Shown piece by piece: positions 49,158 through 57,524 of a stretch of 64,000 nucleotides of DNA (position 1 is its first letter; the number at the start of each line of letters is the position of its first letter). The DNA comes from Micromonospora fulviviridis (GTDB lineage: Bacteria; Actinomycetota; Actinomycetes; Mycobacteriales; Micromonosporaceae). Under the pieces are notes generated by a model. It had not been told where the DNA came from, made no database searches, and was given only the letters and a program-made list of their open reading frames with translations. The translations under genes were made by a program, and so were the position numbers. Location: contig NZ_BMRA01000011.1 of the NCBI RefSeq assembly GCF_014648395.1, positions 208,117-272,116 of the forward strand, read 5' to 3'.

Positions 49158-51842
49158 ATGACTCCCGATCATGATCGTTCGCGGAGCCCGGGTGGCCGTG
49201 CCCAGCTACCCGACCTGCTGCGCGGGCACCGGCTCGCCGCCGGCCTCACCCAGGCCGAGCTGGCCGCCCGGGCCGGCGTCGGCGTGCGAACCGTCCGTGA
49301 TCTGGAGCGGGGGCGGGCCACCCGACCCCAGCGCACCACCGTCGACCTGCTCGCCGACGCCCTCGGCCTGACCGGCCCGGTCCGGCAGGCGTTCCTCGCC
49401 GCCGCGCGCCCGGCCCCGGCCCACGCCGTGCCGGGCCGGGCAGCGAGCCACCTCCCGGTCGGCGGTCCCGACGCCGCCCAGGCCGCCGTGCCCGGCCGCG
49501 CGGCGAGCCACCTTCCGGTCACCGGCTCCGCCGCCACCGATTCGGGTACGCCGATCGCGCTGCCCCAGCCCGTCCCGCTGCTCGGCCGGGACCGCGACGT
49601 CGCCGAGCTGGTGGCCCTGCTCTCCGAGCATCGGGTGGTGAGCCTGGTCGGGCTGGCCGGGGTCGGCAAGACCGCGCTCGCCCTCACGGTCGCCCACACG
49701 GCGGCCGCCGAGCACCCGGCCGGCGTGGCCGGAGTGCTGGTCGGCGAGGGCTCGGACGCCGCCGACGTGCTCGCCGCCTCGGCCGCCGTGCTCGGCGTGA
49801 ACCGGTTGGCCGATCTCCCCTGCCGGCTCGCCGGCCGACCCGCGCTGCTGCTGGTGGACGCGGTGGAGCGGGCTCCCGTGCCGGTCGCCGAGGCGCTGCG
49901 CGCCCTGGTCGCGGCGGCGCCGACGCTGCGGGTGCTGGTCACCGGCCGCCGTCCGATCGGGCTCCCCGGCGAACTGGTCCGGCCGGTCGCGCCGCTCGAC
50001 GTGCCGCCGGCCGGTCCCGAGCCGGTCGATCCGGCGGAACTGGCCCGCTGGCCGGCGGCGGCCCTCTTCACCGCCCGGCTCGCCCGGGTGCGCCGCGAGC
50101 CACCCACCCCAGCCGAGCTGCCGGCGCTCGCCGCGCTGGTGCGCCGCCTCGGCGGGCTGCCGCTGGCCATCGAGCTGATGGCCGCGCGCGGCCGGATCCT
50201 CGACGTCACCGAACTGCTCGACCGCTACGGCGACCGGGTCCTCGACCTGGCCGGCGTACGCCCCGGCTGGGAGCCCGCCGACCTCGCCGCCGGCACGGTG
50301 ACCCTGCGCGAGGCGGTGGCGACCAGCTACCACCTCCTCGCGCCCGCCGAACGGGCGGCGCTGCGCCGGCTCTCCGCCTTCCGCAACCGCTGGTCGGTGG
50401 AGCTGGCCGAGGACCTGCTCGCCGACGGCGGCGAGCGGCGGGACGCGGTCCCGCTGCTGGACCGGCTGCGGGAACTCGGGCTGCTCAGCGTGCGGGGCGC
50501 CGGCCCGTTCCGGTTCCGCCTGCTGGACGCGGTCCGCGACTTCGCGACCGAGCAGGCCGCGGTCGAGGGGGAGCTGACCCGGATCCGGCGCCGGCACGCG
50601 CTGGTCGTCGCGGGGCTGGTGCTGCGTACCGCGCCGAACCTGGTCGGCGCGGACCTGCCCGCGGCCGTGCACCTGCTCGACGAGGCGACCAGCGACATCA
50701 CCGCCGCCCTGGCGCACGCCGCCGACGACGAGCCGGTGACCGCGCTGCGCCTGGCGGCGGCGCTGCCCCGCTGGTGGCGGCTGCGCGGGCGGGACGTCTC
50801 CGGGCGCCGCTGGCTGCGCCGGCTGCTGGCCGACCCGCGTACCGCCGACGCGCCGCCGGTGCTGCGGGCCTGGGCCCTGCTCGGGGTGGCGCGGCTCGCC
50901 GCCGAGCACGGTGCCGGCGGTATGGAGCTGCCGGCGGCCCGGGACGCGCTGGCCATGTTCCGCGCGGCCGGGGAGGTGACCGGGGAGCTGTCGGCCCGCT
51001 CGATGCTCTGCGTGCTGCTGCGCGGTGTCGGCGCCCACGGCGAGGCCCGGGAGCAGGCCGAGGCGGCGCTGGAGCTGGCCACCCGGCACGGCCGGGTCCG
51101 TGAGATGGCCGTGGCCCAGTACCACCTCACCTGGCACGACGTGCGGGTCGCGGACCTGGCGGGCGCGCGGCGCCGGCTTGCGGCGGTCGACCGGCTGGCC
51201 ACCCAGTGCGGGGAGCAGCGGCTCCGCCTGATGGCCCGCGCCGACCTGGCCGAGGTGACCCGGCTGGAGGGCCGGTACGTCGACGCGGCCGAGCAGGGGC
51301 GGCGGGTGGCGGGCGCGCTCGTCGAGCTGGGCGACCCGGGCCGGCGGCGCCAGGTGCTCGCCACGATCGGCCTGGCGCTCGCCCTCGACGGGCGGGCGGA
51401 GGAGGCGCTGGAGATGGTGGCCGAGCTGCGGCCGTCGCGCCCGGTGCCGGGACAGCGCCGGCCGCCGGGCGTCGAGACCCTGGACCCGGAGGGCGGGGGC
51501 GCCCGGCCGGAGGACGCGGTCTGCGCGTTGATCGAGGGCCATCTCGCACTGCACCGGGGGGACCGGGAGTTGGCGGCGGAATGGTTCACCGCGGCGGCCG
51601 AGCACGCCACCGGCGGCGGGGAGCGGCAGGACCGCACCGCGGCGGCCGAGCTCGCCGGCGGCGGCGAGCGGCGGGATCTGGTCGAGGCGCTGGTCGGGCT
51701 GGCGGCGAGCACCGCCGAGGTGGGGGTGCTGGACCGGCTCGACCGGGTCTGCCGGGCCACCGGGATCCGGCTGCTGCCTCGCGAGGAGGCACTGCTCTAC
51801 GCGCTGCTGGCCCGCCGGGAGCGCGCTGTCCGGCGGGACTGA
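49158..51842 (+). CDS. AfsR/STAND-type regulator with XRE head and TPR-like tail
   Basis: An 894-residue regulator. Residues about 15-75 are an XRE helix-turn-helix (LTQAELAARAGVGVRTVRDL). A linker with two copies of VPGRAASHLPV follows at about 95-125. The NB-ARC-type ATPase starts near 150, with Walker A VGLAGVGKTAL at about 165 and Walker B LLLVDAV. Later RLGGLPLAIELMAARGR is the G-L-P-L-A motif of STAND proteins. The last 350 residues are helical repeats (ALLGVARLAAEHGAGGMELP). Such proteins often control secondary metabolism or stress; targets unknown. No structural partner gene is adjacent. Confidence 0.85.
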   Translation: MTPDHDRSRSPGGRAQLPDLLRGHRLAAGLTQAELAARAGVGVRTVRDLERGRATRPQRTTVDLLADALGLTGPVRQAFLAAARPAPAHAVPGRAASHLPVGGPDAAQAAVPGRAASHLPVTGSAATDSGTPIALPQPVPLLGRDRDVAELVALLSEHRVVSLVGLAGVGKTALALTVAHTAAAEHPAGVAGVLVGEGSDAADVLAASAAVLGVNRLADLPCRLAGRPALLLVDAVERAPVPVAEALRALVAAAPTLRVLVTGRRPIGLPGELVRPVAPLDVPPAGPEPVDPAELARWPAAALFTARLARVRREPPTPAELPALAALVRRLGGLPLAIELMAARGRILDVTELLDRYGDRVLDLAGVRPGWEPADLAAGTVTLREAVATSYHLLAPAERAALRRLSAFRNRWSVELAEDLLADGGERRDAVPLLDRLRELGLLSVRGAGPFRFRLLDAVRDFATEQAAVEGELTRIRRRHALVVAGLVLRTAPNLVGADLPAAVHLLDEATSDITAALAHAADDEPVTALRLAAALPRWWRLRGRDVSGRRWLRRLLADPRTADAPPVLRAWALLGVARLAAEHGAGGMELPAARDALAMFRAAGEVTGELSARSMLCVLLRGVGAHGEAREQAEAALELATRHGRVREMAVAQYHLTWHDVRVADLAGARRRLAAVDRLATQCGEQRLRLMARADLAEVTRLEGRYVDAAEQGRRVAGALVELGDPGRRRQVLATIGLALALDGRAEEALEMVAELRPSRPVPGQRRPPGVETLDPEGGGARPEDAVCALIEGHLALHRGDRELAAEWFTAAAEHATGGGERQDRTAAAELAGGGERRDLVEALVGLAASTAEVGVLDRLDRVCRATGIRLLPREEALLYALLARRERAVRRD

Positions 51843-51903
51843 AATCCGGCGGGACTGGAACCTGGCGCGATTGGAACCGGGCGGGAGATTAAGGCGCGGG
51901 GGT

Positions 51904-51955
51904 GGCGCGAGCGAAGAAGCCCCCTGGTGTTGCCCCTCGCTGCATCGCTCGCGCC
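51904..51955. terminator. Hairpin between convergent STAND regulator and MarR genes
   Basis: GGCGCGAGCGA (51904-51914) pairs perfectly over 11 bp with TCGCTCGCGCC (51945-51955), loop of 30 bases. It lies 60 bases after the STAND gene. The rest of this 262-base gap shows no gene. Confidence 0.5.
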
Positions 51956-52104
51956 GGCACCCCCCGGTGCCCCCCGCTGCCCGGAAGCCTATCCAGCGCG
52001 AGTGGGCGATTTGAGGGTCATTGCACCGGTATAGACCGGTGTTCGGGTGGTTCTGCCGGTCTTTCTGCCGGTGGCTGGCGCGTGCCGGCGGCCCGGGCGG
52101 CGGG

Positions 52105-52608
52105 TCAGCAGCCGGCGGCCTGCCCGGCCTGCGCGGGCTCGGTGCTGCCGGCGGTCGCCCCGGGGTGCACCGCGTCGCGGACCCGGCGCAGGCCGTCCAG
52201 GAGCGCCTCCAGTTGGGCCGGGGCGAGCTGGCCGGTGAACCACTCCTCGATGATCTGCAGGTGGCCGGGCAGGGTCGCGTCCAGTCGGCTCAGGCCGGCG
52301 GCGGTGACCACCGCGTACGAGCTGCGCCGGTCGGAGGGGCAGGCCCGGCGGCGGAGCAGGCCGTCGCGCTCCATCCGGTCGACCACGCGGGTGACGCCGC
52401 TGGTGGACAGGGAGGTCTGCGCCGCGAGGTCGGTCATCCGCAGCTGGTGACCCGGTGACCGGGTGAGCCGCATCAGCACCTCGAACTCGACCGGTGAGAG
52501 GCCGTGCTCCTCGAACTGGGCGGCGAACCGGGCCGACAGGCCGGCGCTGGCCTCGAAGAGGAGGCCGATGGCGGTGATCCGCGGGTCGTCGAACACGTTC
52601 TCGTCCAC
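52105..52608 (-). CDS. MarR family regulator
   Basis: A 167-residue MarR protein. The winged helix is at about residues 35-105: LSPVEFEVLMRLTRSPGHQL, RMTDLAAQTSLSTSGVTRVV and the wing RRACPSDRRSSYAVVTAAGL, where D-R-R is the conserved wing tip. No cysteine of the OhrR type stands near the N-terminus; the only cysteines are in the wing and at the end. It is divergent from the YceI gene, with a palindrome over the YceI promoter, so that gene is the likely target. Confidence 0.9.
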   Translation of the reverse strand: MDENVFDDPRITAIGLLFEASAGLSARFAAQFEEHGLSPVEFEVLMRLTRSPGHQLRMTDLAAQTSLSTSGVTRVVDRMERDGLLRRRACPSDRRSSYAVVTAAGLSRLDATLPGHLQIIEEWFTGQLAPAQLEALLDGLRRVRDAVHPGATAGSTEPAQAGQAAGC

Positions 52609-52627
52609 GCTGCCATCCTAGCAGTCC

Positions 52628-52658
52628 TTGACACAGGGAATATTGCTGTGCCTATAGT
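52628..52658 (+). promoter_or_regulatory. YceI gene promoter with overlapping palindrome
   Basis: TTGACA (52628-52633) and TATAGT (52653-52658) are near-consensus -35 and -10 elements with a 19-base spacer. CACAG-N9-CTGTG (52632-52650) overlaps the -35 box and the spacer and is a fitting site for the divergent MarR. Confidence 0.65.
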
Positions 52659-52708
52659 TGCTAAGTCAGTCGTTGGGCTACTAAACAATCTCCCTGGAGG
52701 ACAGCACC

Positions 52709-53290
52709 ATGACCAGCAGCACCGAAGCGGTTACCCGCGACTGGGAGGGTCTCACCATCCCGACCGCCGGCACCTACCTGCTGGACGCGGCTCACAAGCG
52801 CGTCGGGTTCGTCGCCCGGCACATGATGGTCAGCAAGGTACGCGGCGAGTTCGCCGAGGCGAGCGCCACCATCACCGTGGCCGAGGACCCGATGCAGTCC
52901 GCGGTGACCGCCACCATCCAGGCGGCCAGCATCAACACCGCCCAGGCCGACCGTGACGCGCACCTGCGCAGCCCGGAGTTCCTCGACGCCGAGCAGTTCC
53001 CCACCCTGGAGTTCCGCAGCACCGGCGTGAAGTCCCGCGACGGCAACGAGTTCGTCCTCTCCGGCGAGCTGACCATCAAGGGCGTGACCCGTCCGGTCGA
53101 CCTGGAGGTCGAGTTCGAGGGCGTCGGCCGCAGCCCGTTCGGCCAGGACATCTTCGGCTTCTCCGCGTCCACCGAGATCGACCGGGAGGACTTCGGCCTG
53201 ACCTGGAACGTCGCCCTGGAGACCGGTGGCGTCCTGGTCGGCAAGAAGATCAAGATCGAGATCGAGGGCGAGGCCGTCCGCCAGGCCTGA
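52709..53290 (+). CDS. YceI family lipocalin-like protein
   Basis: A 193-residue YceI protein. Typical blocks are YLLDAAHKRVGFVARHMMVS, VRGEFAEASATITVAEDP, SINTAQADRDAHLRSPEFLD, FPTLEFRSTGV and GVTRPVDLEVEFEGVGRSPF. The fold is a lipocalin-like barrel that binds long isoprenoid or fatty chains. There is no signal peptide, so it stays in the cytoplasm. It has a strong promoter and terminator of its own and a divergent MarR gene, so it is a single, probably induced unit, perhaps under oxidative or membrane stress. Confidence 0.93.
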   Translation: MTSSTEAVTRDWEGLTIPTAGTYLLDAAHKRVGFVARHMMVSKVRGEFAEASATITVAEDPMQSAVTATIQAASINTAQADRDAHLRSPEFLDAEQFPTLEFRSTGVKSRDGNEFVLSGELTIKGVTRPVDLEVEFEGVGRSPFGQDIFGFSASTEIDREDFGLTWNVALETGGVLVGKKIKIEIEGEAVRQA

Positions 53291-53308
53291 TCCCCGCGTA
53301 CGACCCCA

Positions 53309-53342
53309 CGGGCCCGCGCCGTCACCCGACGGCGCGGGCCCG
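53309..53342 (+). terminator. Perfect 15-bp terminator after the YceI gene
   Basis: CGGGCCCGCGCCGTC (53309-53323) and its exact complement (53328-53342) enclose loop ACCC, then TTCGTCGT. It begins 19 bases after the stop. Confidence 0.85.
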
Positions 53343-53481
53343 TTCGTCGTACGCCGGGGCGGTGCGAATTGTCACGTGTTGTTCGCAGGCTGACCGCGGT
53401 GCGGCGGGCGGCGGCTGGGTAGGAGTGCAGACCTGCGCCCGGCCTCCGGACCGGCGGCCGGGCCGCACTTACGCACTCAAC

Positions 53482-53521
53482 GTGAATGGTTCACAATGCG
53501 TTGCGGAACGGTACGGTTCCG
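53482..53521. promoter_or_regulatory. Two palindromes before the glutamate-cysteine ligase-like gene
   Basis: GTGAA-TGG-TTCAC (53482-53494) and CGGAACGGTACGGTTCCG (53504-53521, six-base outer arms and GTAC centre with one unpaired position each side) lie 24-63 bases upstream of the start. They are candidate regulator sites; no regulator is adjacent. Confidence 0.45.
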
Positions 53522-53544
53522 TGGCGCCGGCGCCGGGAGGACAG

Positions 53545-55023
53545 ATGGGCAGAGACGTCGAGCAGGGCGCCTTCTCCCGCGAGGACCGGGTCCGCTACCG
53601 GCAGAAGGTCCGGCGGTGCCTGGACGTGTTCGCGCTGATGCTGGACGACTTCGGCTTCGACGCCGACCGGCCGATGACCGGGCTGGAGATCGAACTCAAC
53701 CTCGTCGACGCCGCCGCCGAGCCGGCCATGCGCAACGACCAGATCCTCGCCGACATCGCCGACCCGCTCTTCCAGACCGAGCTGGGGCAGTTCAACCTGG
53801 AGCTCAACGCCTCGCCCCGGCTGATCGAGGGCACCGGCTTCGCCGACTACGCGGAGGACCTGCGCAGCAGCCTGAGCCGCGCCGACGAGCGGGCCGCCAA
53901 GTCCGAGGCCAAGATCGTGATGGTCGGCATCCTGCCCACCCTCACCGAGCGGCACCTGGTCGCCGACAACCTCTCCACCAACGAGCGCTACCGCGTGCTC
54001 AACGACCAGATCGTCGGCGCCCGGGGCGAGGACATCGAGTTGGACATCCGCGGCGTCGAGCGGCTGCGTACGCACACCGACTCGATCGCGCCGGAGGCCG
54101 CCTGCACGAGCCTCCAGTTCCACCTCCAGGTCGCGCCGGACAGCTTCGCCGACTACTGGAACGCCTCGCAGGCCATCGCCGGGGTGCAGGTGGCGGTCGG
54201 TGCCAACTCGCCGTTCCTCTACGGCCGGCAGCTCTGGGCGGAGACCCGGATCGCGCTGTTCCAGCAGGCCACCGACACCCGTCCCGACGAGCTGAAGGCC
54301 CAGGGCGTACGCCCCCGGGTGTGGTTCGGCGAGCGCTGGATCACCTCGATCTTCGACCTGTTCGAGGAGAACGTCCGCTACTTCCCGCCGCTGCTGCCGA
54401 TCTGTGAGGACGAGGACCCGGTCGAGGTGCTGCACGCCGGCGGGGTGCCCCAGCTCGGCGAGCTGCGCCTGCACAACGGCACCGTCTACCGCTGGAACCG
54501 CCCGGTGTACGACATCATGGACGGCCGCCCGCACCTGCGGGTGGAGAACCGGGTGCTGCCGGCCGGGCCGACCGTCGTGGACATGCTCGCCAACGCGGCC
54601 TTCTACTTCGGCCTCGCCCGCGGCCTCGCCGAGGCGGACCGGCCGATCTGGAGCCAGCTCACCTTCAGCTCGGCCGAGGAGAACTTCCACGCCGCCGCCC
54701 GGCGCGGCATCGACGCCGTGCTGCACTGGCCCCGGCTCGGCGACGTGCCGGTCACCACGCTCGTCCTCGACACGCTGCTACCTACCGCCGCGCAGGGGCT
54801 GGACCGGTTCGGCGTGGCCCCGGCCGAGCGGGACCGCCTGCTCGGGGTGATCGAGGAGCGCTGCCGGACCGGCCGCAACGGCGCGGTCTGGCAGACCGAG
54901 ACGGTGTGGGCGGCCGAGCGGCACCGGGGCATGGACCGGCCGGCCGCGCTGCACCACATGGTCCAGCGCTACGCCGAACTGCAACGCGGCAACGAGCCCG
55001 TGCACACCTGGCCCGTCGACTGA
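53545..55023 (+). CDS. Glutamate-cysteine ligase family protein
   Basis: A 492-residue member of the GCS2-like carboxylate-amine ligases. Key blocks: MTGLEIELNLVDAAAEPAMR (about 42-61), LGQFNLELNASPRLIEG (about 87-103, acidic metal ligands), SLQFHLQVAPDSFADYWNAS and HNGTVYRWNRPVYD with RVENRVLPAGPTVVDMLANA (about 328-360). Actinobacteria make mycothiol rather than glutathione, so the product may be a gamma-glutamyl compound other than gamma-Glu-Cys. Start ATG 53545 with GGGAGGACAG; the frame upstream is non-coding. Confidence 0.85.
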   Translation: MGRDVEQGAFSREDRVRYRQKVRRCLDVFALMLDDFGFDADRPMTGLEIELNLVDAAAEPAMRNDQILADIADPLFQTELGQFNLELNASPRLIEGTGFADYAEDLRSSLSRADERAAKSEAKIVMVGILPTLTERHLVADNLSTNERYRVLNDQIVGARGEDIELDIRGVERLRTHTDSIAPEAACTSLQFHLQVAPDSFADYWNASQAIAGVQVAVGANSPFLYGRQLWAETRIALFQQATDTRPDELKAQGVRPRVWFGERWITSIFDLFEENVRYFPPLLPICEDEDPVEVLHAGGVPQLGELRLHNGTVYRWNRPVYDIMDGRPHLRVENRVLPAGPTVVDMLANAAFYFGLARGLAEADRPIWSQLTFSSAEENFHAAARRGIDAVLHWPRLGDVPVTTLVLDTLLPTAAQGLDRFGVAPAERDRLLGVIEERCRTGRNGAVWQTETVWAAERHRGMDRPAALHHMVQRYAELQRGNEPVHTWPVD

Positions 55024-55065
55024 CCACCGCCGGTTCCCGCTGACCTGATCGGATCCGGCTCCCGG

Positions 55066-55105
55066 GAGGTGGCGCCCTCCGGCACCCCGTCGGTGCTGCC
55101 ACCTC
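55066..55105 (+). terminator. Compound hairpin after the ligase-like gene
   Basis: GAGGTGGC (55066-55073) pairs with GCCACCTC (55098-55105) and a GCACC/GGTGC stem lies inside. It is placed between two convergent genes. Confidence 0.5.
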
Positions 55106-55130
55106 GGCAGCGGGATTGCCGTGGTGGCGA

Positions 55131-56618
55131 TCAGCGGTTGCGGCGGCGGGCCTTCGGTCCGGTGGTCGGCGCGGTCGCGCCGCTCTCCGGCTCGCTGTCG
55201 CCCGCCGGTTCCGCCGCCGCGGATCCTGCCGGTCCGCCGGTGGCCGCTTCCGGCCCGCCGTCGGACAGTGCCGGCACGGCCGGGCCGGTGCCGGCCGCCG
55301 AGCTCGACTCCGGCTTCCGCTGGGGTGGCACGGCCCGGCCGCGCCGGCCCGCGGCGGCTCGGTCCGGCGCCGTGCCCAGGCCCGCGCTCGTGGCACCGGT
55401 CGCTGCCGTGGGGTCGGGCGAGGAACCGGTGCGGCCGCTCGCGTCACGCTGCCCCGTAGTCTCCGGCTCGCGGAGCGTGCCGACGGACGTGACCTGCTCG
55501 CCGGCCGGGTCGGCCGACGTGGCCGGCGCCGATCCGGCCGCGCGCTCGGCTCCCGGTGCGGAAGCGCGCCGACCGAAGAACCGGCGGGTCGGCCGTTCCG
55601 TCGGGGGCACCCGTTCGGCGCCGTCCACCGGGTCGGTGGCCGGCTCGGGGCCGGTGGTTGGCTCCGGGTCGTCGGCGGTGAACTGGTCCGGCTCACCGGT
55701 GCGCTGGCGGGGCACATTCACGACGGCCTGCTCGGCGGCGCGGCGGTCGGGCCGCTGCGCCAGCGCGGCCATCAGGACCGAGCCGCCGATCCCGGCGATC
55801 ACCGTGTACGGGGCGATCAGGTGGGCCGACACCTGCTCGGCGGCGATCCCGGCGAGCCTCGGCACGGCGAGCAGGTACGCCAGCGCGACCAGCAGCGGGC
55901 CGGCCGCCCCGGAGGCCGCCGCCCCGACCCGTCGCTCGGGCGCGCGGACCGCCCGCCGCGCGGCCAGGATCCCGATGAGCAGGGCCGAACCGAGCGAGAG
56001 CAGCGCGCCGGGCCAGTAGAAGTAGTCGCGGATCCAGAACCGCCCGCTGTCCGCGCTGATCTGCCAGATGCCGAGCTGGGCGGTGGTCAGGCCACGGCCG
56101 GAGAGCACCCCGTCGAGCACCGAGACCACGGCGAGCAGCCAGAGCCAGCCGGTGGTGGCGACGAGGTTGGTGGCCGCGGCCCGGGTGTGCAGCGCCCAGG
56201 TCGCCAGCAGCACCCCGAGCACCAGCCCGGCGACGGCGTACCCGGCGGCCACGGCCTGCGGTGAGGACGTGGCCGGCACCCGGGCCGCCCGGGCCGGCAC
56301 GGCCACCAGCAGCACGGTGATCAACGCGCCCACCCCGGCGGCGAGCGCCAGGCCGAGCCGGGGCAGCGTGCCCGCCGGCTCGTCGTCGTCCGCGCCGCGC
56401 AGCCGCTGGGCGCAGACCGCGCCGGCGATCACCGAGGTCGCGGAGATCCAGGTGGCCCACGCGAGGCTGGCCACCCAGGCCGCCTCGACCCGGGCGGCGC
56501 CGGCCGGCGCCCAGTTGATGATGCCGAGCCCGTAGCCGAAGCCGAGCTGTGCGGCGCCCGTACCGGCGGCGACGCCGAGCGCGGCGGCGGTCGATCCTCC
56601 CCAGCCCCGTCTGGCCAT
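55131..56618 (-). CDS. Multi-helix membrane protein with long disordered tail
   Basis: A 495-residue protein. The first about 310 residues have eight to nine hydrophobic helices (for example AAALGVAAGTGAAQLGFGYG, LALAAGVGALITVLLVAVPA, WLWLLAVVSVLDGVLSGRGL, PYTVIAGIGGSVLMAALAQR). The last about 180 residues are polar, rich in Glu, Pro, Thr and Ala, and end in a basic RRRNR. Start is ATG 56618. No family was recognised. It is divergent from the PASTA protein genes, with a 115-base gap. Confidence 0.7.
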   Translation of the reverse strand: MARRGWGGSTAAALGVAAGTGAAQLGFGYGLGIINWAPAGAARVEAAWVASLAWATWISATSVIAGAVCAQRLRGADDDEPAGTLPRLGLALAAGVGALITVLLVAVPARAARVPATSSPQAVAAGYAVAGLVLGVLLATWALHTRAAATNLVATTGWLWLLAVVSVLDGVLSGRGLTTAQLGIWQISADSGRFWIRDYFYWPGALLSLGSALLIGILAARRAVRAPERRVGAAASGAAGPLLVALAYLLAVPRLAGIAAEQVSAHLIAPYTVIAGIGGSVLMAALAQRPDRRAAEQAVVNVPRQRTGEPDQFTADDPEPTTGPEPATDPVDGAERVPPTERPTRRFFGRRASAPGAERAAGSAPATSADPAGEQVTSVGTLREPETTGQRDASGRTGSSPDPTAATGATSAGLGTAPDRAAAGRRGRAVPPQRKPESSSAAGTGPAVPALSDGGPEAATGGPAGSAAAEPAGDSEPESGATAPTTGPKARRRNR

Positions 56619-56733
56619 GCCGGGGAGCGTAGCGTCCCAAGGTCGGCTCGGCGAGTGGTGACGGCGGCCGGCTCGGCCGGGACGGGCTTGGTGGCGCCGG
56701 ATACGGTCGCCGGTGACTGAGGCGGGGGATGTG

Positions 56734-57423
56734 ATGACGGACGAGGGGTACCCGGACCGGCAGCCCGGGACACGCGACGAACCGGGGCCGGACCGGACCA
56801 GGCTGCTCCTCGGTGGCGGCCTGGCGGTGGTCCTGCTCGCGGTGATCGGCGCGAGCGGCGGCTGGGTCCTGGCCGGGGAGCCGGACCGCCCCGCCGCCCC
56901 GCCCGCCGCGGCTCCCGCCACGCCCTCCGTCGACGCCAGCACGCCCACGGCCGCCCCGCCGAGCACCGCCGACGACCGGCCCACCGGTACGCGTACCACC
57001 ACCCCCGCCGGCCTGACCGTGCCGCAGGTGGTGGGCACCGACTTCGAGCAGGCCCGACGCGAGCTGCGGGACCGCAAGCTCGGCTGGCGGCTGGTGTTCG
57101 GCAGCGGCTCCGGCCGTGCCGTCGAGCGCACCTCGCCCGAGCCCGGGACGCCCGTGAAGCGCGGCGTCACGGTCACCCTCTGGGTCGCCGGCCCGGCGCC
57201 CGCCGTACCGGTGCCCGACCTGGTCGCCCAGAGCTGCGCCGACGCGGCGGACGATCTGGTGGCGGCGGGCCTCTATCCCCGCTACCGCATTGGCCGCACG
57301 GGTCCGGTCACCGCGCAGGACCCGGTCGGCGGCAGTTCGGCCCGGTGGAACGACCCGGTCACCCTCACCTGTGGCGACGAGCCCGCGACCACGCCGACCG
57401 CCAGCCCGCTGCCCTCCCCGTGA
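56734..57423 (+). CDS. Membrane PASTA protein with two PASTA domains
   Basis: A 229-residue protein. A short cytoplasmic head with DPR-type residues is followed by a membrane helix at about 23-45 (LLLGGGLAVVLLAVIGASGG), a Pro/Thr linker and two PASTA domains: about 92-155 (LTVPQVVGTDFEQARRELRD to GVTVTLWVAG) and 158-215 (VPVPDLVAQSCADAADDLVA to PVTLTCGDE). PASTA domains bind peptidoglycan or muropeptides and normally sit on PknB kinases or penicillin-binding proteins; here there is no enzyme domain. ATG 56734 was chosen because GGGGG lies ahead; GTG 56713 is possible. Confidence 0.82.
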   Translation: MTDEGYPDRQPGTRDEPGPDRTRLLLGGGLAVVLLAVIGASGGWVLAGEPDRPAAPPAAAPATPSVDASTPTAAPPSTADDRPTGTRTTTPAGLTVPQVVGTDFEQARRELRDRKLGWRLVFGSGSGRAVERTSPEPGTPVKRGVTVTLWVAGPAPAVPVPDLVAQSCADAADDLVAAGLYPRYRIGRTGPVTAQDPVGGSSARWNDPVTLTCGDEPATTPTASPLPSP

Positions 57424-57524
57424 CCGGCCGCCCGGCGCGCTGATGCCTGCCGATGGCCGGGCGGACCGTTACCGTGGACGATCGAGGGCCAGGCCGCCCT
57501 GTCCCGGTGGGGAAAGGACGTGCG

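Noticed and set aside
49206..51605. 799-codon open frame on the minus strand
   Set aside because: Shadow of the STAND regulator gene, with Gln/His/Gly-rich sequence.
53370..53390. CACGTG core as a second parS site
   Set aside because: The flanks TTGTCACGTGTTG do not keep the GTTTCAC/GTGAAAC arms; only the six-base core matches.
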